Assembly: GCA_017481205.1 (NCBI GenBank)
Contig: JAFUPN010000010.1
Coordinates: 1-64,000, forward strand
Length of the DNA stretch: 64,000 bases
Direction: 5' to 3'
DNA from: Clostridia bacterium
GTDB taxonomy: Bacteria; Bacillota; Clostridia; UMGS1810
The translations under genes and the position numbers were made by a program. This document shows positions 26,768-36,100 of the stretch, one piece after another (position 1 is the first letter of the stretch; every line of letters starts with the position of its first letter). Under the pieces are notes generated by a model, which worked only from the letters and a program-made list of their open reading frames with translations, did not search any database and was not told the origin of the DNA.

Positions 26768-29506
26768 TTACTGACCGCAGCATTTTTTATATTTTTTACC
26801 GGAGCCGCATGGGCAGGGGTCATTTCTGCCGACCTTTTCCTCCTTGCGGACAACAGGTTTTTTCTTTGTTTCACCGCTGTCAGAGCCGCCGGATTCTCCG
26901 GTGGGTTTTGCAACCTGCTCACGCTGCACCTGAGTGTTGGTATTAACCCTTACATTAAATATAAGTCTGACAACATCTTCGTTTATAGAAGCAAGCATAG
27001 CCTCATACATTGCATAGCCTTCTTCCTTATATTCGATTACCGGGTCTCGCTGACCGTATGCCCTGAGACCTATACCCTGTCTGAGTTGATCCATATCGTC
27101 TATATGATCCATCCACTTGCGGTCAACCACCTGAAGCAGGATTACGCGCTCAAGCTCACGCATTGTCTCAGCGCCGATTTCCTCCTCACGCTCAGCGTAA
27201 CGTCTTTCTGCAATCTCGGTATAATCAAGCTTGATTCGCTCTCTGGTGAGGTAATCAAACATATCTCTGGTATACTCTATCTCGCCTGCAGGTACAAAAG
27301 CACGTTCCATGGTTTCCACAAGACCTGTAAGATTCCAGTCATCTACAATATCCTCAGTACCGGTATAAAAGTCTACAGTATCATTTATAAATGTCTCAGT
27401 CATTTTCCAGATGCTTGCCTTAATGTCTTCGCCGTCAAGCACCTTCTGACGCTGTGAGTATATAACATTACGCTGAACATTCATAACATCGTCATACTGA
27501 AGCACATGCTTTCTTATCTGGAAATTACGTCCCTCAACACGCTTCTGAGCATTTTCTATAGCATTGGAAAGCATTTTTGCTTCAATGGCATCATCCTCTT
27601 CAAGACCAAGCTTATCAACCATCATAGTCAGTCTGTCAGAACCGAAAAGACGCATAAGGTCATCCTCAAGAGAAATATAAAATCTGGATTCGCCCACATC
27701 GCCCTGACGTCCGCTTCGACCGCGAAGCTGATTGTCAATACGTCTTGATTCATGTCGCTCGGTACCTATGATAAACAAACCGCCGGCATTAACTACATCC
27801 TCACGTTCCTGGGCAATATCTGCCTTATACTGAGCACGGAGTTCGGTAAACTTTTCTCTGCCCTCTATAATCTCAGGATTATCAGTATCGGCAAAGCCCG
27901 TTGATTCGCTGATTATCTCCTCAGTGTAGCCTTCCCTTTTCATTTCCTGCTTTGCAAGATAATCGGCATTACCGCCAAGCATAATATCGGTACCTCGTCC
28001 TGCCATATTTGTGGCAATGGTTACAGCACCTTTTTTTCCTGCCTGAGCAATAATTTCTGCTTCCTTCTCATGATATTTGGCATTGAGCACCTCATGCTTT
28101 ATACCGCGTTTTTTAAGCATAGAGCTGATAAGCTCTGATTTTTCTATGGTTACTGTACCTACAAGCACAGGCTGACCTTTTTTGTAGCACTCCTCAATCT
28201 GGTTTACAACCGCTCTGAGCTTGCCGGCTTCTGTCTTGTATACAGAATCGGCATGGTCCTTTCTTACCATAGGCTCATTTGTAGGAATTTCTACGCAGTC
28301 CAGCTTGTATATCTGCTGAAACTCCACCTCTTCGGTAAGAGCAGTTCCTGTCATACCCGAAAGCTTGCCGTAAAGTCGGAAATAGTTCTGGAAGGTTATG
28401 GTAGCGAGAGTCTTGCTTTCTCTGGCAACCTCAACACCTTCTTTAGCTTCTATTGCCTGGTGAAGACCCTCGTTGTAGCGGCGACCTATCATAAGACGAC
28501 CTGTAAATTCGTCAACAATGATTACCTCGCCGTCCTTTACAACATAGTCCTTATCCCTGTGCATAATGCCATGAGCCTTTATTGCCTGATTAATATGATG
28601 AGCAATAGTCATATTTTCAGGGTCGTAGAGGTTTTCAAGATTAAAGGCCTCTTCTGCTTTTTTAATACCGTTGGCGGTAAGGGTAACCGTACGCGCCTTT
28701 TCATCAATAATATAGTCAGACTCATCGCCGTCGGTAAGCTGCTTGGTATCTTCTTCAACAACCTTTTTCTTAACAAGAGTTCTTGCAAATCTGTCTGCAA
28801 GCCTGTACAGGTCTGTAGATGCCTCACCCATACCGGATATAATCAGAGGAGTTCTTGCTTCATCAATAAGTATGGAGTCAACCTCATCCACAATAGCAAA
28901 GTTATGACATCTCTGAACCATCTGCTCCTTGTAAATAACCATGTTGTCTCTAAGATAGTCAAAGCCGTATTCGTTGTTGGTTCCATAAGTAATATCAGCA
29001 TCATATGCCGCTTTCTTTTCTTCATGGGACTGCCCGTGTACAACAAGACCAACACTCAGCCCGAGAAAACGGTATATCTTGCCCATCTGCTCGCTGTCTC
29101 GCTTGGCAAGATAGTCATTGACGGTAACAACATGAACGCCCTTACCTGTCAAGGCATTGAGATAGCATGGCAGTGTAGCAACAAGAGTTTTACCCTCACC
29201 GGTTTTCATCTCGGCAATACGTCCCTGATGAAGTATGATACCGCCAATAAGCTGCACATCAAAATGGCGCATTTCAAGCACTCTCCACGAAGCCTCGCGG
29301 ACAACAGCAAAAGCCTCAGGAAGAATATCATCAAGAGTCTCTCCTTTTGAAAGCCTTTCCTTAAACTCAGCCGTTTTTGCCTTAAGCTCGCTATCGGAAA
29401 GCTTTTTAACAGAGTCCTCAAGAGCATTTATCTTTTTGACAATGGGCATAACTCTTTTGATTTCTCTTTCAGAATATGTCCCAAAAATTTTTTCAAAAAA
29501 ACTCAT
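26768..29506 (-). CDS. secA: Preprotein translocase ATPase SecA
   Basis: SecA motor of the Sec translocon, 912 residues from MSFFEKIFG (the start with GAAAGGAATC upstream). The Walker A motif is [14 protein letters not shown], and [19 protein letters not shown] carries the DEAD-like box. [13 protein letters not shown] and [15 protein letters not shown] are NBD2 motifs. The C-terminal zinc/SecB-type tail reads [14 protein letters not shown]. Leads the secA-prfB-foldase-like operon. Confidence 0.98.
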   Translation of the reverse strand: MSFFEKIFGTYSEREIKRVMPIVKKINALEDSVKKLSDSELKAKTAEFKERLSKGETLDDILPEAFAVVREASWRVLEMRHFDVQLIGGIILHQGRIAEMKTGEGKTLVATLPCYLNALTGKGVHVVTVNDYLAKRDSEQMGKIYRFLGLSVGLVVHGQSHEEKKAAYDADITYGTNNEYGFDYLRDNMVIYKEQMVQRCHNFAIVDEVDSILIDEARTPLIISGMGEASTDLYRLADRFARTLVKKKVVEEDTKQLTDGDESDYIIDEKARTVTLTANGIKKAEEAFNLENLYDPENMTIAHHINQAIKAHGIMHRDKDYVVKDGEVIIVDEFTGRLMIGRRYNEGLHQAIEAKEGVEVARESKTLATITFQNYFRLYGKLSGMTGTALTEEVEFQQIYKLDCVEIPTNEPMVRKDHADSVYKTEAGKLRAVVNQIEECYKKGQPVLVGTVTIEKSELISSMLKKRGIKHEVLNAKYHEKEAEIIAQAGKKGAVTIATNMAGRGTDIMLGGNADYLAKQEMKREGYTEEIISESTGFADTDNPEIIEGREKFTELRAQYKADIAQEREDVVNAGGLFIIGTERHESRRIDNQLRGRSGRQGDVGESRFYISLEDDLMRLFGSDRLTMMVDKLGLEEDDAIEAKMLSNAIENAQKRVEGRNFQIRKHVLQYDDVMNVQRNVIYSQRQKVLDGEDIKASIWKMTETFINDTVDFYTGTEDIVDDWNLTGLVETMERAFVPAGEIEYTRDMFDYLTRERIKLDYTEIAERRYAEREEEIGAETMRELERVILLQVVDRKWMDHIDDMDQLRQGIGLRAYGQRDPVIEYKEEGYAMYEAMLASINEDVVRLIFNVRVNTNTQVQREQVAKPTGESGGSDSGETKKKPVVRKEEKVGRNDPCPCGSGKKYKKCCGQ

Positions 29507-29531
29507 ATCATAGATTCCTTTCGTTGAAACT

Positions 29532-29550
29532 GAAGCGAAAAAACCGCTTC
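29532..29550 (-). other. Small hairpin in secA leader
   Basis: GAAGCG and CGCTTC arms, 7-nt loop, 25 nt upstream of the secA start and inside the 5' untranslated RNA. On the minus strand the loop itself is T-rich. Possible role in secA translation control; unproven. Confidence 0.35.
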
Positions 29551-29609
29551 GCAATTTCCTATGTAATAAAAAACAAGCTCAAGCTGTCTATTTTACCACA
29601 TTATATAGT

Positions 29610-29638
29610 ATTATACCAAATTATATTCAATTTAACAA
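29610..29638 (-). promoter_or_regulatory. Promoter of secA operon
   Basis: Minus strand TTGTTA, 17-bp spacer, TATAAT. It predicts a leader of about 100 nt. Confidence 0.6.
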
Positions 29639-29679
29639 TACCTTTTGTAAAAATTATTAATTTGTTAACATATATTTTT

Positions 29680-29708
29680 TTGCATTTTCCGTCAATATAT
29701 GATATAAT
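29680..29708 (+). promoter_or_regulatory. Promoter of mtnN
   Basis: TTGCAT, 17-bp spacer, TATAAT, followed by AAAGGAGGT and the ATG at 29733. Confidence 0.7.
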
Positions 29709-29732
29709 ATGTTCATAAAGGAGGTAGTTAGC

Positions 29733-30422
29733 ATGATTGGTATTATCGGCGCGATGGATGTTGAGATTCAGGGACTGGTCTCTGCTATGGAAATATCCGA
29801 AGCAAAAACTATAAGCAGTATAAAATTTTATAAAGGAATCCTTGAAGGCAAGGAAACAGTTATTGCAAAATGCAACCCAGGAAAGGTTAATGCTGCAATA
29901 TGTGCTCAGACAATGATACTTATATACGGCATTGACGCACTGATAAATACAGGTGTAGCCGGAGGATTAAGCAAAAATCTGAACATATGTGATGTTGCAA
30001 TAGCTGAAAATGTGGTTCAGCACGATATGGATACCACACCGCTGGGAGACCCGGCAGGTCTTATAAGCGGACTTGACCTTGTTAAAATACCGGCAGATAA
30101 GAAAATAGCATTGCTCCTGACAGAATGTGCCTCAGGCTGTGACAATACAAATGTGGAAGCCGGCACAATTGCCAGCGGAGACCAATTTCTCAACAGCAGT
30201 GATGTCAAGGACAGAATTGTATCGCTTTTCGGAGCTATTGCCGGAGAAATGGAAGGAGCAAGCATCGGTCATGTTGCATACACAAACGGTGTTCCCTTCG
30301 GTGTGCTGAGGGTTATATCCGACAATGCAGATGGTGACTCAGATATGGATTTCCCCCACTTTTGTGCTCTTGCGGCAGAAAAATCTATAAAAATCTGCAG
30401 GGAATTTGTCAAAAAATTTTAA
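29733..30422 (+). CDS. mtnN: 5'-methylthioadenosine/S-adenosylhomocysteine nucleosidase
   Basis: MtnN (Pfs) hydrolyses MTA and SAH to adenine and a thioribose or ribosyl-homocysteine. It has 229 residues from MIGIIGAMDVEI, the family-typical start, behind AAAGGAGGT. TGVAGGL is the phosphate-site-like loop, GEMEGASIGHVA holds the substrate Glu and RVISDNADG the catalytic Asp. Single-gene unit with its own promoter and terminator; the released adenine may feed the salvage genes elsewhere. Confidence 0.95.
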   Translation: MIGIIGAMDVEIQGLVSAMEISEAKTISSIKFYKGILEGKETVIAKCNPGKVNAAICAQTMILIYGIDALINTGVAGGLSKNLNICDVAIAENVVQHDMDTTPLGDPAGLISGLDLVKIPADKKIALLLTECASGCDNTNVEAGTIASGDQFLNSSDVKDRIVSLFGAIAGEMEGASIGHVAYTNGVPFGVLRVISDNADGDSDMDFPHFCALAAEKSIKICREFVKKF

Positions 30423-30432
30423 TCAAGCATCT

Positions 30433-30475
30433 AAAAAATCCTGTCAAAGCGGTTAATGCCATGACAGGATTTTTT
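30433..30475 (+). terminator. Bidirectional terminator after mtnN
   Basis: 14-bp perfect stem (30433-30446 with 30462-30475) with A-run left and T-run right. It separates mtnN from the minus-strand surface region. Confidence 0.9.
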
Positions 30476-30578
30476 TGATTACAAATTTTTTTGTATATTC
30501 AAGGATTTATCAAATCATACTTCTGAATAGTCAGCCAAATAAAACCAAGAAAGAATTTTGCAGGTCTTTTATAATAAA

Positions 30579-30980
30579 CTAATCATTATTACAGCAGCAA
30601 TCTTCTCTGGTTGGTTCTATACCTTCAAACTCGCTTTTTTCAGGCGGGAAGAACTCGTCTGTCGGGAATCTAAGCTTATCAAAAAGATCACATGGGCTGG
30701 TATCAGTTGTAGTCACGCAGTCATTCTGAGGAATGCAGTAGTCAATAACAGGGATAAGAAGCTGTGTTTCCCTTTCAAGACGCACAATTGTAAAGAGACC
30801 GAGAGTAACATACACACGTCTGCCGCTTTCAGGGTCAACAATTATGTCATCAAACACTCTGCACACATTGTCAGGAATACTTGCCACTTCGATTTCTCCG
30901 CAGCAGCAACATTTATCACAACTGTCAATAACCTTTGCCGCAAGGCAGATAGGGTCAACAACTTCTGTGTGTGACAGCAT
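30579..30980 (-). CDS. Cys-rich hypothetical protein (copy 1 of a pair)
   Basis: 133 residues from the ATG at 30980. The N-terminal block reads DPICLAAKVIDSCDKCCCC; the middle is beta-rich (RRVYVTLGLFTIVRLERE) and the C-terminus is DCCCNND. The same N-terminal pattern, C-x(4)-KV-x-DSC, occurs in the 166-residue protein at 40431-40931, so the two form a family. There is no signal peptide. Spore coat or exosporium proteins of clostridia can be this Cys-rich, but that is only a guess. The first nine codons overlap the end of the recombinase gene in another frame; a possible longer start at 31022 lacks support. Confidence 0.65.
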   Translation of the reverse strand: MLSHTEVVDPICLAAKVIDSCDKCCCCGEIEVASIPDNVCRVFDDIIVDPESGRRVYVTLGLFTIVRLERETQLLIPVIDYCIPQNDCVTTTDTSPCDLFDKLRFPTDEFFPPEKSEFEGIEPTREDCCCNND

Positions 30981-31809
30981 TTTTAGACAAAAGAATTTCC
31001 TGTGCTTTGCTATATACCTCATCCGAAATAATTCTGTAGCTTTCGTTGTGATTTATGATATAATCCTCTTCAGAAATCGGTACTCTCCTTCCTGAAAGAA
31101 AATCAGCAGTCGAGCTTTTATTATTTACAATATTCCCTATGTACAATGGATTTGACAAAATTCTCCTGACTGTCTTAAACTGCCATTTCTTACCTTTTTT
31201 TGAACAAATCCCTAAGCTGTTTAAGCAATTGGCAATTTTTCTTATTCCAAAGCCTTGTTCGCAGTACATTTCAAAAATCCGGCGCACGACTGCAGCTTCC
31301 TCAGGATTTATCCTGAAATCGTAGTTTTTTCCGTGATTGTATCCGTATACACAGGCTGCCGGTCTGCCATGCTTTGCTCCCTGCAGCTTACCAAAAATTA
31401 TTCTTTTTGACAGATTACAGCTTTCCTCCTGTGCCAAGGCAGCAAAAAGTGTTATAACAAATTCGGATTCTCCTAGCACCGTCTGATTGGACGAAAGAAA
31501 GCGCACCTCTACCCCGTTTGACTTCAGCTCCCGTATGCCGTTAAGAAAATCAACAGTATTTCTTGCAAAACGGCTGATATCCTTTACAAGAAGCATATCA
31601 AACTTGTTTTCGCGGCTTTCTTCCAGCATTTGCATAAACTGAGGTCGTTTCAAAGCACTTTTACCGCTTATTCCTCTGTCTGCGTATATTTTGACCAGGT
31701 CATATCCATGCTTTTGCGAATAGGATACAAAAAACTCAGATTGATTTTTAAGAGAATTAAGCTGCTCATCACTGCCGGTGGAAACTCTGCAATATGCCGC
31801 TGTTCTCAT
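30955..31809 (-). CDS. Serine site-specific recombinase (short form)
   Basis: 284 residues. The resolvase domain has the nucleophile S10 in AAYCRVST, then IYADRGISGKS, LVKDISRFARNTVDF and FAALAQEES. A PF07508-type Recombinase domain follows (GIRKIANCLNSLGICSKKGKKWQFKTVRRILSNPLYIGN split across about 190-230). It ends after EEDYIINHNESYRIISDEVYSKAQEIL, without the zinc-ribbon and coiled-coil part of large serine integrases (about 450-550 residues), so it is a natural short form or a truncation. The start overlaps the stop of a 26-codon leader ORF (ATGA). No phage or plasmid genes are near. Confidence 0.85.
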   Translation of the reverse strand: MRTAAYCRVSTGSDEQLNSLKNQSEFFVSYSQKHGYDLVKIYADRGISGKSALKRPQFMQMLEESRENKFDMLLVKDISRFARNTVDFLNGIRELKSNGVEVRFLSSNQTVLGESEFVITLFAALAQEESCNLSKRIIFGKLQGAKHGRPAACVYGYNHGKNYDFRINPEEAAVVRRIFEMYCEQGFGIRKIANCLNSLGICSKKGKKWQFKTVRRILSNPLYIGNIVNNKSSTADFLSGRRVPISEEDYIINHNESYRIISDEVYSKAQEILLSKNAVTHRSC

Positions 31810-31886
31810 GATTTTTTTCTTTTGTTAAAGATACTGATAAGCTTCTTTAAGTACTTACTGTGTATTTTTATATATTTGATTTTCAA
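31806..31886 (-). CDS. 26-residue lysine-rich leader ORF coupled to the recombinase
   Basis: Minus-strand TTG start at 31886 with GAGGTG (31893-31898) exactly 6 nt upstream, then 25 codons and TGA overlapping the ATG of the recombinase (ATGA). The peptide starts MKIKYIKIHSKYLKK and ends NKRKKS; 10 of its 26 residues are Lys or Arg. The ribosome site lies in the 3' arm of the upstream gene's terminator hairpin, so the hairpin would hide it. It could be a leader peptide for coupled translation or a small basic protein. An alternative is chance in AT-rich leader DNA. Confidence 0.5.
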   Translation of the reverse strand: MKIKYIKIHSKYLKKLISIFNKRKKS

Positions 31887-31889
31887 AAA

Positions 31890-31926
31890 AATCACCTCCG
31901 CAGCATTATATGCCACAGAGGTGATT
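31890..31926 (-). terminator. Terminator of the SLH gene, masking a ribosome site
   Basis: Minus-strand AATCACCTC pairs with GAGGTGATT and is followed by a T-run. The imperfect middle (TGTGGCAT/ATGCTGCG) extends the stem. The GAGGTG used by the leader ORF is in the 3' arm. Confidence 0.75.
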
Positions 31927-31932
31927 AAAATG

Positions 31933-33117
31933 TTAAATGTCGTCCGATATCCCAAAAAACTCCATTAAAAATTCAAAGGTTTCTTCATCAATGTCGGCAA
32001 CCTTGGTTTTGAAGTTGCTTCGGCTTATTTCCGGCATTTCACTGTACAGTGTGTATGTATCCGCAATCTCATCGGTATAATTGGTAAGAACACTGTCATA
32101 TGAAATTTCATATTTGCCTGCATCGGCAATTATTTTATCTATAACGGAAATAATGTTATTAACAATAGTACGCTCTGTTCCTCTGAATTTATTTTTGTTG
32201 TTTGAAAGGGCTGTTTTGGCTTTTGTAAGTCTTTCGATAATATCCTTGTTTATTTCCTCATATTCTTTCGGTGTCAATTCCTGTTCAGTATCATCTCCGG
32301 CAGAATCTCCTGTTGATGAATCATCACTTGTAGAATTATTGCTGTCATCGGACGATTCTTCATCATCTTTTGATGAAGAGCTTCCTGAGGATGACAAGCC
32401 GCCTCCGCCGCCGGACGGACGTCTTGTTCCACCTCCTGTAGAAACAGTAGCCTGAGTGGTTGTTGTGGCTGTAGTTGTTGCTTTTACAAAACGTGCAAGA
32501 ACAACTGCAATCTCTCCTCTTTTCATATTTTCAGTAGCTCTGAAGGTTTTTCCATCCTCAAGAGACATAAGAGAATTTGTTACTACCTTATTCACATAAA
32601 CATATGCCCAGTCAGACACCTTATCGTTAATAATTGCTTTAAGTCCAAGGTCATATAGATTTGCAACTCTGCACAGAATAGCGCAGAATTCCTCTCTGGT
32701 AATATTATTATTTCCTCTGAAGGTGCCGTCATCATATCCGGTGATATATCCGGCTTTTTTTGCAACAAGCACATACGGTGCAAACCAATCGTCAGACTTT
32801 ACATCAGTAAACTGAACAGTATCTGCTTCTTTGTATCCGAAAACAAGGTTAACCATTTTGCACAGCTCTGCTCTGGTAAGACCAGATTTCGGACCGAAGG
32901 TACCGTCACCATTTCCATTTACAACCCCTGCCTCGACAAGCTTATATATAGCCTTTCCCTCTTCTGTGGTCTCATCAACATCTGCAAATTTTAGTGTAGG
33001 TGAAGCAGCGGAGGCTGCAGCAGTACCAGCAGCAGTTGTGCTGTCATCAGCAAAAACAGTTACACCGGATGTAAATACAAACACAGCAGTTATCAGCAAA
33101 GAAAGTATTCTTTTCAT
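31933..33117 (-). CDS. Secreted SLH-domain protein
   Basis: 394 residues from the ATG at 33117 behind AGGAGGAA. A signal peptide (MKRILSLLITAVFVFTSG..FA) is followed by three SLH repeats (about 45-200; TRAELCKMVNLVFG, TREEFCAILCRVAN, KRGEIAVVLARF). A Thr-rich stretch, a GGG and Ser/Asp-rich linker (about 205-270) and a helical C-terminal domain without a family match complete it. SLH domains anchor proteins to secondary cell-wall polysaccharide. It follows the 2304-residue SLH gene, 61 bp apart with a hairpin between. Confidence 0.85.
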   Translation of the reverse strand: MKRILSLLITAVFVFTSGVTVFADDSTTAAGTAAASAASPTLKFADVDETTEEGKAIYKLVEAGVVNGNGDGTFGPKSGLTRAELCKMVNLVFGYKEADTVQFTDVKSDDWFAPYVLVAKKAGYITGYDDGTFRGNNNITREEFCAILCRVANLYDLGLKAIINDKVSDWAYVYVNKVVTNSLMSLEDGKTFRATENMKRGEIAVVLARFVKATTTATTTTQATVSTGGGTRRPSGGGGGLSSSGSSSSKDDEESSDDSNNSTSDDSSTGDSAGDDTEQELTPKEYEEINKDIIERLTKAKTALSNNKNKFRGTERTIVNNIISVIDKIIADAGKYEISYDSVLTNYTDEIADTYTLYSEMPEISRSNFKTKVADIDEETFEFLMEFFGISDDI

Positions 33118-33137
33118 AAAGTTCCTCCTTTTTTGCA

Positions 33138-33168
33138 TTTACGGACGGATTATGCACCCGTCCGTAAA
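33138..33168 (-). terminator. Hairpin between the two SLH genes
   Basis: 11-bp perfect stem TTTACGGACGG/CCGTCCGTAAA with a 9-nt loop and no T-run after it. It lies 20 nt upstream of the small SLH gene start; an attenuator or processing site is as likely as a terminator. Confidence 0.5.
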
Positions 33169-33178
33169 CAAACTAAAA

Positions 33179-36100
33179 TTAATATAAATATCTTCTCAGA
33201 GTGATGCTGTCATCACCGGAAATTTTTTCGTACTGGTCAATTACTGCTTCATCTGCCGAATGCTCGGGAGATTCAATCTTATTGTCCTGTATATACTGAG
33301 AAATAAAGTCTACCACAGTGTCAACAGTAAATCTGTCATCAGTATCATGACCGATTACAATATCCTCAATTCTTTCAACATCAAAGGTTTCAAGAATATT
33401 TTCCTTTGTATATTCCTTTGCAAAGCCGTTGCTTGCCATATTACCAATCATGCTGATTATCTGAGAGCTGAGCTTATTTATAATCGGTATGTGAGACAGC
33501 TTTTCGTTGAAATCCTCACCGTTGATTGTACCGTTGGTATCAATTTCCTTAACAAGCTTGACAATCTGATTGAGAATTGCAGCTATTGCTTCTGCATAAA
33601 GCTCGTTTGCTGTTGTATAATCCTTATTTCCATATGCTTCTGAAGCTGATGAAAGCTTGGTATTGATATCTGTAAGCTCTGCTACGGTAAATCCGAGAGG
33701 TGTTTCTCCGGTTTCCTCAAGCTTTTCAAGAGATTCTTTCACATCTGCCAGCATAAGGTCAAGGTCTTTTTCAAGACCGCCGAATGAATTATCACCCATC
33801 TTATCTATCATTGATAAAACAGAATCAATCAGAGACTTAAGCTCGTCAAGAGTATATCCGGCAAAAACATCAGTGCCATCCTGAGTACTTGCCAGTATCT
33901 CATTGATGTCTGCAAACATTGTAACCAAATCTGCAGCATACTTATCTCTCATTTCATCGCGCTCCTGTTCGGTGAGGTCACCGTACCAAAGCAGTGCTTT
34001 GTCAAAGAGAATGAGATTTTCAAGAGCTATATCATAATACTCAATTATCGGTTTAATTTTGTATCCGCTGTTTGTCTTGCTTACAGCAGATGCATCGTAA
34101 TCAAACAGCTCACTCATAATGTCCTGTTCAACAAATTCCACGAGATAAGTATTATTCTTGTAGTAGGAATTATCATCGCCGTTAAGCTTGGTTACAAGCT
34201 TATTCTTAAATTTATTTACAACAGCTTCAAAAATCTTTGCAAGGTTAATCTTGACATTCATCTTTGTTGTGTATGCCGTTGATGTAACTGAGCCGTCCTC
34301 AAGCTGAGCCGCTACAGTCATTATTCCGTCATAATATTCCTGCTGAGACTCGGCAAACATAATCTTGAATTCATCCTCGCCGTATAAGTTGATGAATGCT
34401 CCGAAGCCTTTGTTTCTAAGCAGTGTTATAATTTCATCTGCACTGAAATCATATACCGCATTTGCAACACCCTTTGCAAGCTTGATTGTATCGGAATTTA
34501 TGGTGTATTCAGTAGTTTTATTCACGAAGCTGTTCATAAATTCATCAAAGAAGCTGTAGCTTACAATAGTATTGACAATCTCAGCACAAAGTACCTCATA
34601 TGCTTCTGCATCGCTGCGGAGCTCCTTAATATACTCTACTGCTGCTTCCATAGTGGTATCACTGAGATTTTCTGCACCAATGATATCTATAACTGCATCC
34701 AGCTCAGCCATTTCGATAACTTTTGATATTTCAATATCGGTTCCTGAAAGACTCTTTTTAAGATAAGCCTTTATTTCTCCGCGGATATCATCTACATCAA
34801 TTATCTCTGCAATATGCAGACCAAAGGGTTTAATTTCAATATAGCCCTCAGTGTCAATAAGACCGGTTGTATCAGAAAGCTTCTTAATGATTTCTGCATC
34901 CTTGCCCTTTAAACCGTTGCTTATGGGGTCTCTTGAAAGCTGCATTGCATCCTTAAGCGAATCCATAAATCTTGTATCGGATGCATAATGTGTATAAAGA
35001 CTCACATTTGAAAGGTCTATACCAAGGAAGCTTCCGTCTATCATAAGCTGGATGTACTTAAAGGTATAATATACCTTCATATCGGATGTAACAGCCGTGG
35101 TTTCATCAAATATCTTCCAGTTTCCTTCAGAATCCTGATATCTGAGTTCAGGATATATCATATGAGCATATGAACCGTCCACATAACCTGGGTTGCCTTC
35201 CTCTTCAAACACAATACCTTCGTCAGCATATACTTTTTCATATACGACTGCAGCAACCGAAGAGCCTGCTATTACATCTTTTACTGTACCGATATATGCG
35301 TCTGCTTCATTTACTCCGTAATAGAAATCGACCTTAAATTTTTCTGTCAGTTCAATCCATTTTGCATACAGAGTGATATTGCCTGTAACAGGTGTTGCAA
35401 AGTCATATTTTGTGGTGAACTCCTGACCGGTGTACCATCCGTCAAATACATAACCGTTTCTGAAAGGTTCCGCAGGCTGTGATGCATACTTGCCATAAGC
35501 AACAGTCTGAGAGGTAACTGCAGAACCTCCGTTTGATACAAAGGCTACGGTATATTCAATAATTTCCCACTTGGCATACAGTGTAACAGCTCCGGTGACC
35601 GCTTTGTCAAAGTCATACAGATTTGTATAAGATGCATTGGTATACCATCCGTTGAAGGTATAGCCCTCCTTTGAGGGTTCTGCCGGTTCGTTTATCTTAT
35701 CTCCATGATTGATAATTTGTGACTCTACGGCAGTACCGTCTACAGACTCAAAGATCACCGTATATTTATTTATATCCCATTTTGCATACAGTACAAAATT
35801 TGAAACAACTGCAGAATCAAAATCATAAGCTGTATTCAGAGTACTGTCAGTATACCAGCCGGCAAATGTATAACCTTCCTTTTCAGGAGAAGCCGGAGTT
35901 GTTACCTTTGAGCCATGCTCAACAGTGCGGGACTCAACCGAAGAACCGCTGTTTGTGTCAAATTCAACAGTGTACTTATTAAGTTCCCATTTTGCATACA
36001 AGGTTATGTTGTCAACCACAGGAACGGCAAAATTATATTTTGATATAAAGCCGCTGTCAGAATACCAACCTATAAAGGTATATCCTTCTTTTACAGGCAC

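Noticed and set aside
28253-29350. Long open frame on the plus strand (365 codons)
   Set aside because: It lies opposite the conserved secA core; it has no ribosome site and its composition is that of a shadow frame.
30579-31809. Cys-rich gene as the frameshifted C-terminus of the recombinase (zinc ribbon)
   Set aside because: Its N-terminal motif is shared with an independent gene at 40431-40931 that has its own ribosome site, so it is a real separate protein.
30955-31809. Prophage or integrative element
   Set aside because: Only a single recombinase is seen; no structural, lysis, transfer or replication genes and no flanking att repeats are visible.
31890-31926. Inversion site for the recombinase
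   Set aside because: The inverted repeat with T-run is a normal terminator; no second matching copy was found nearby.
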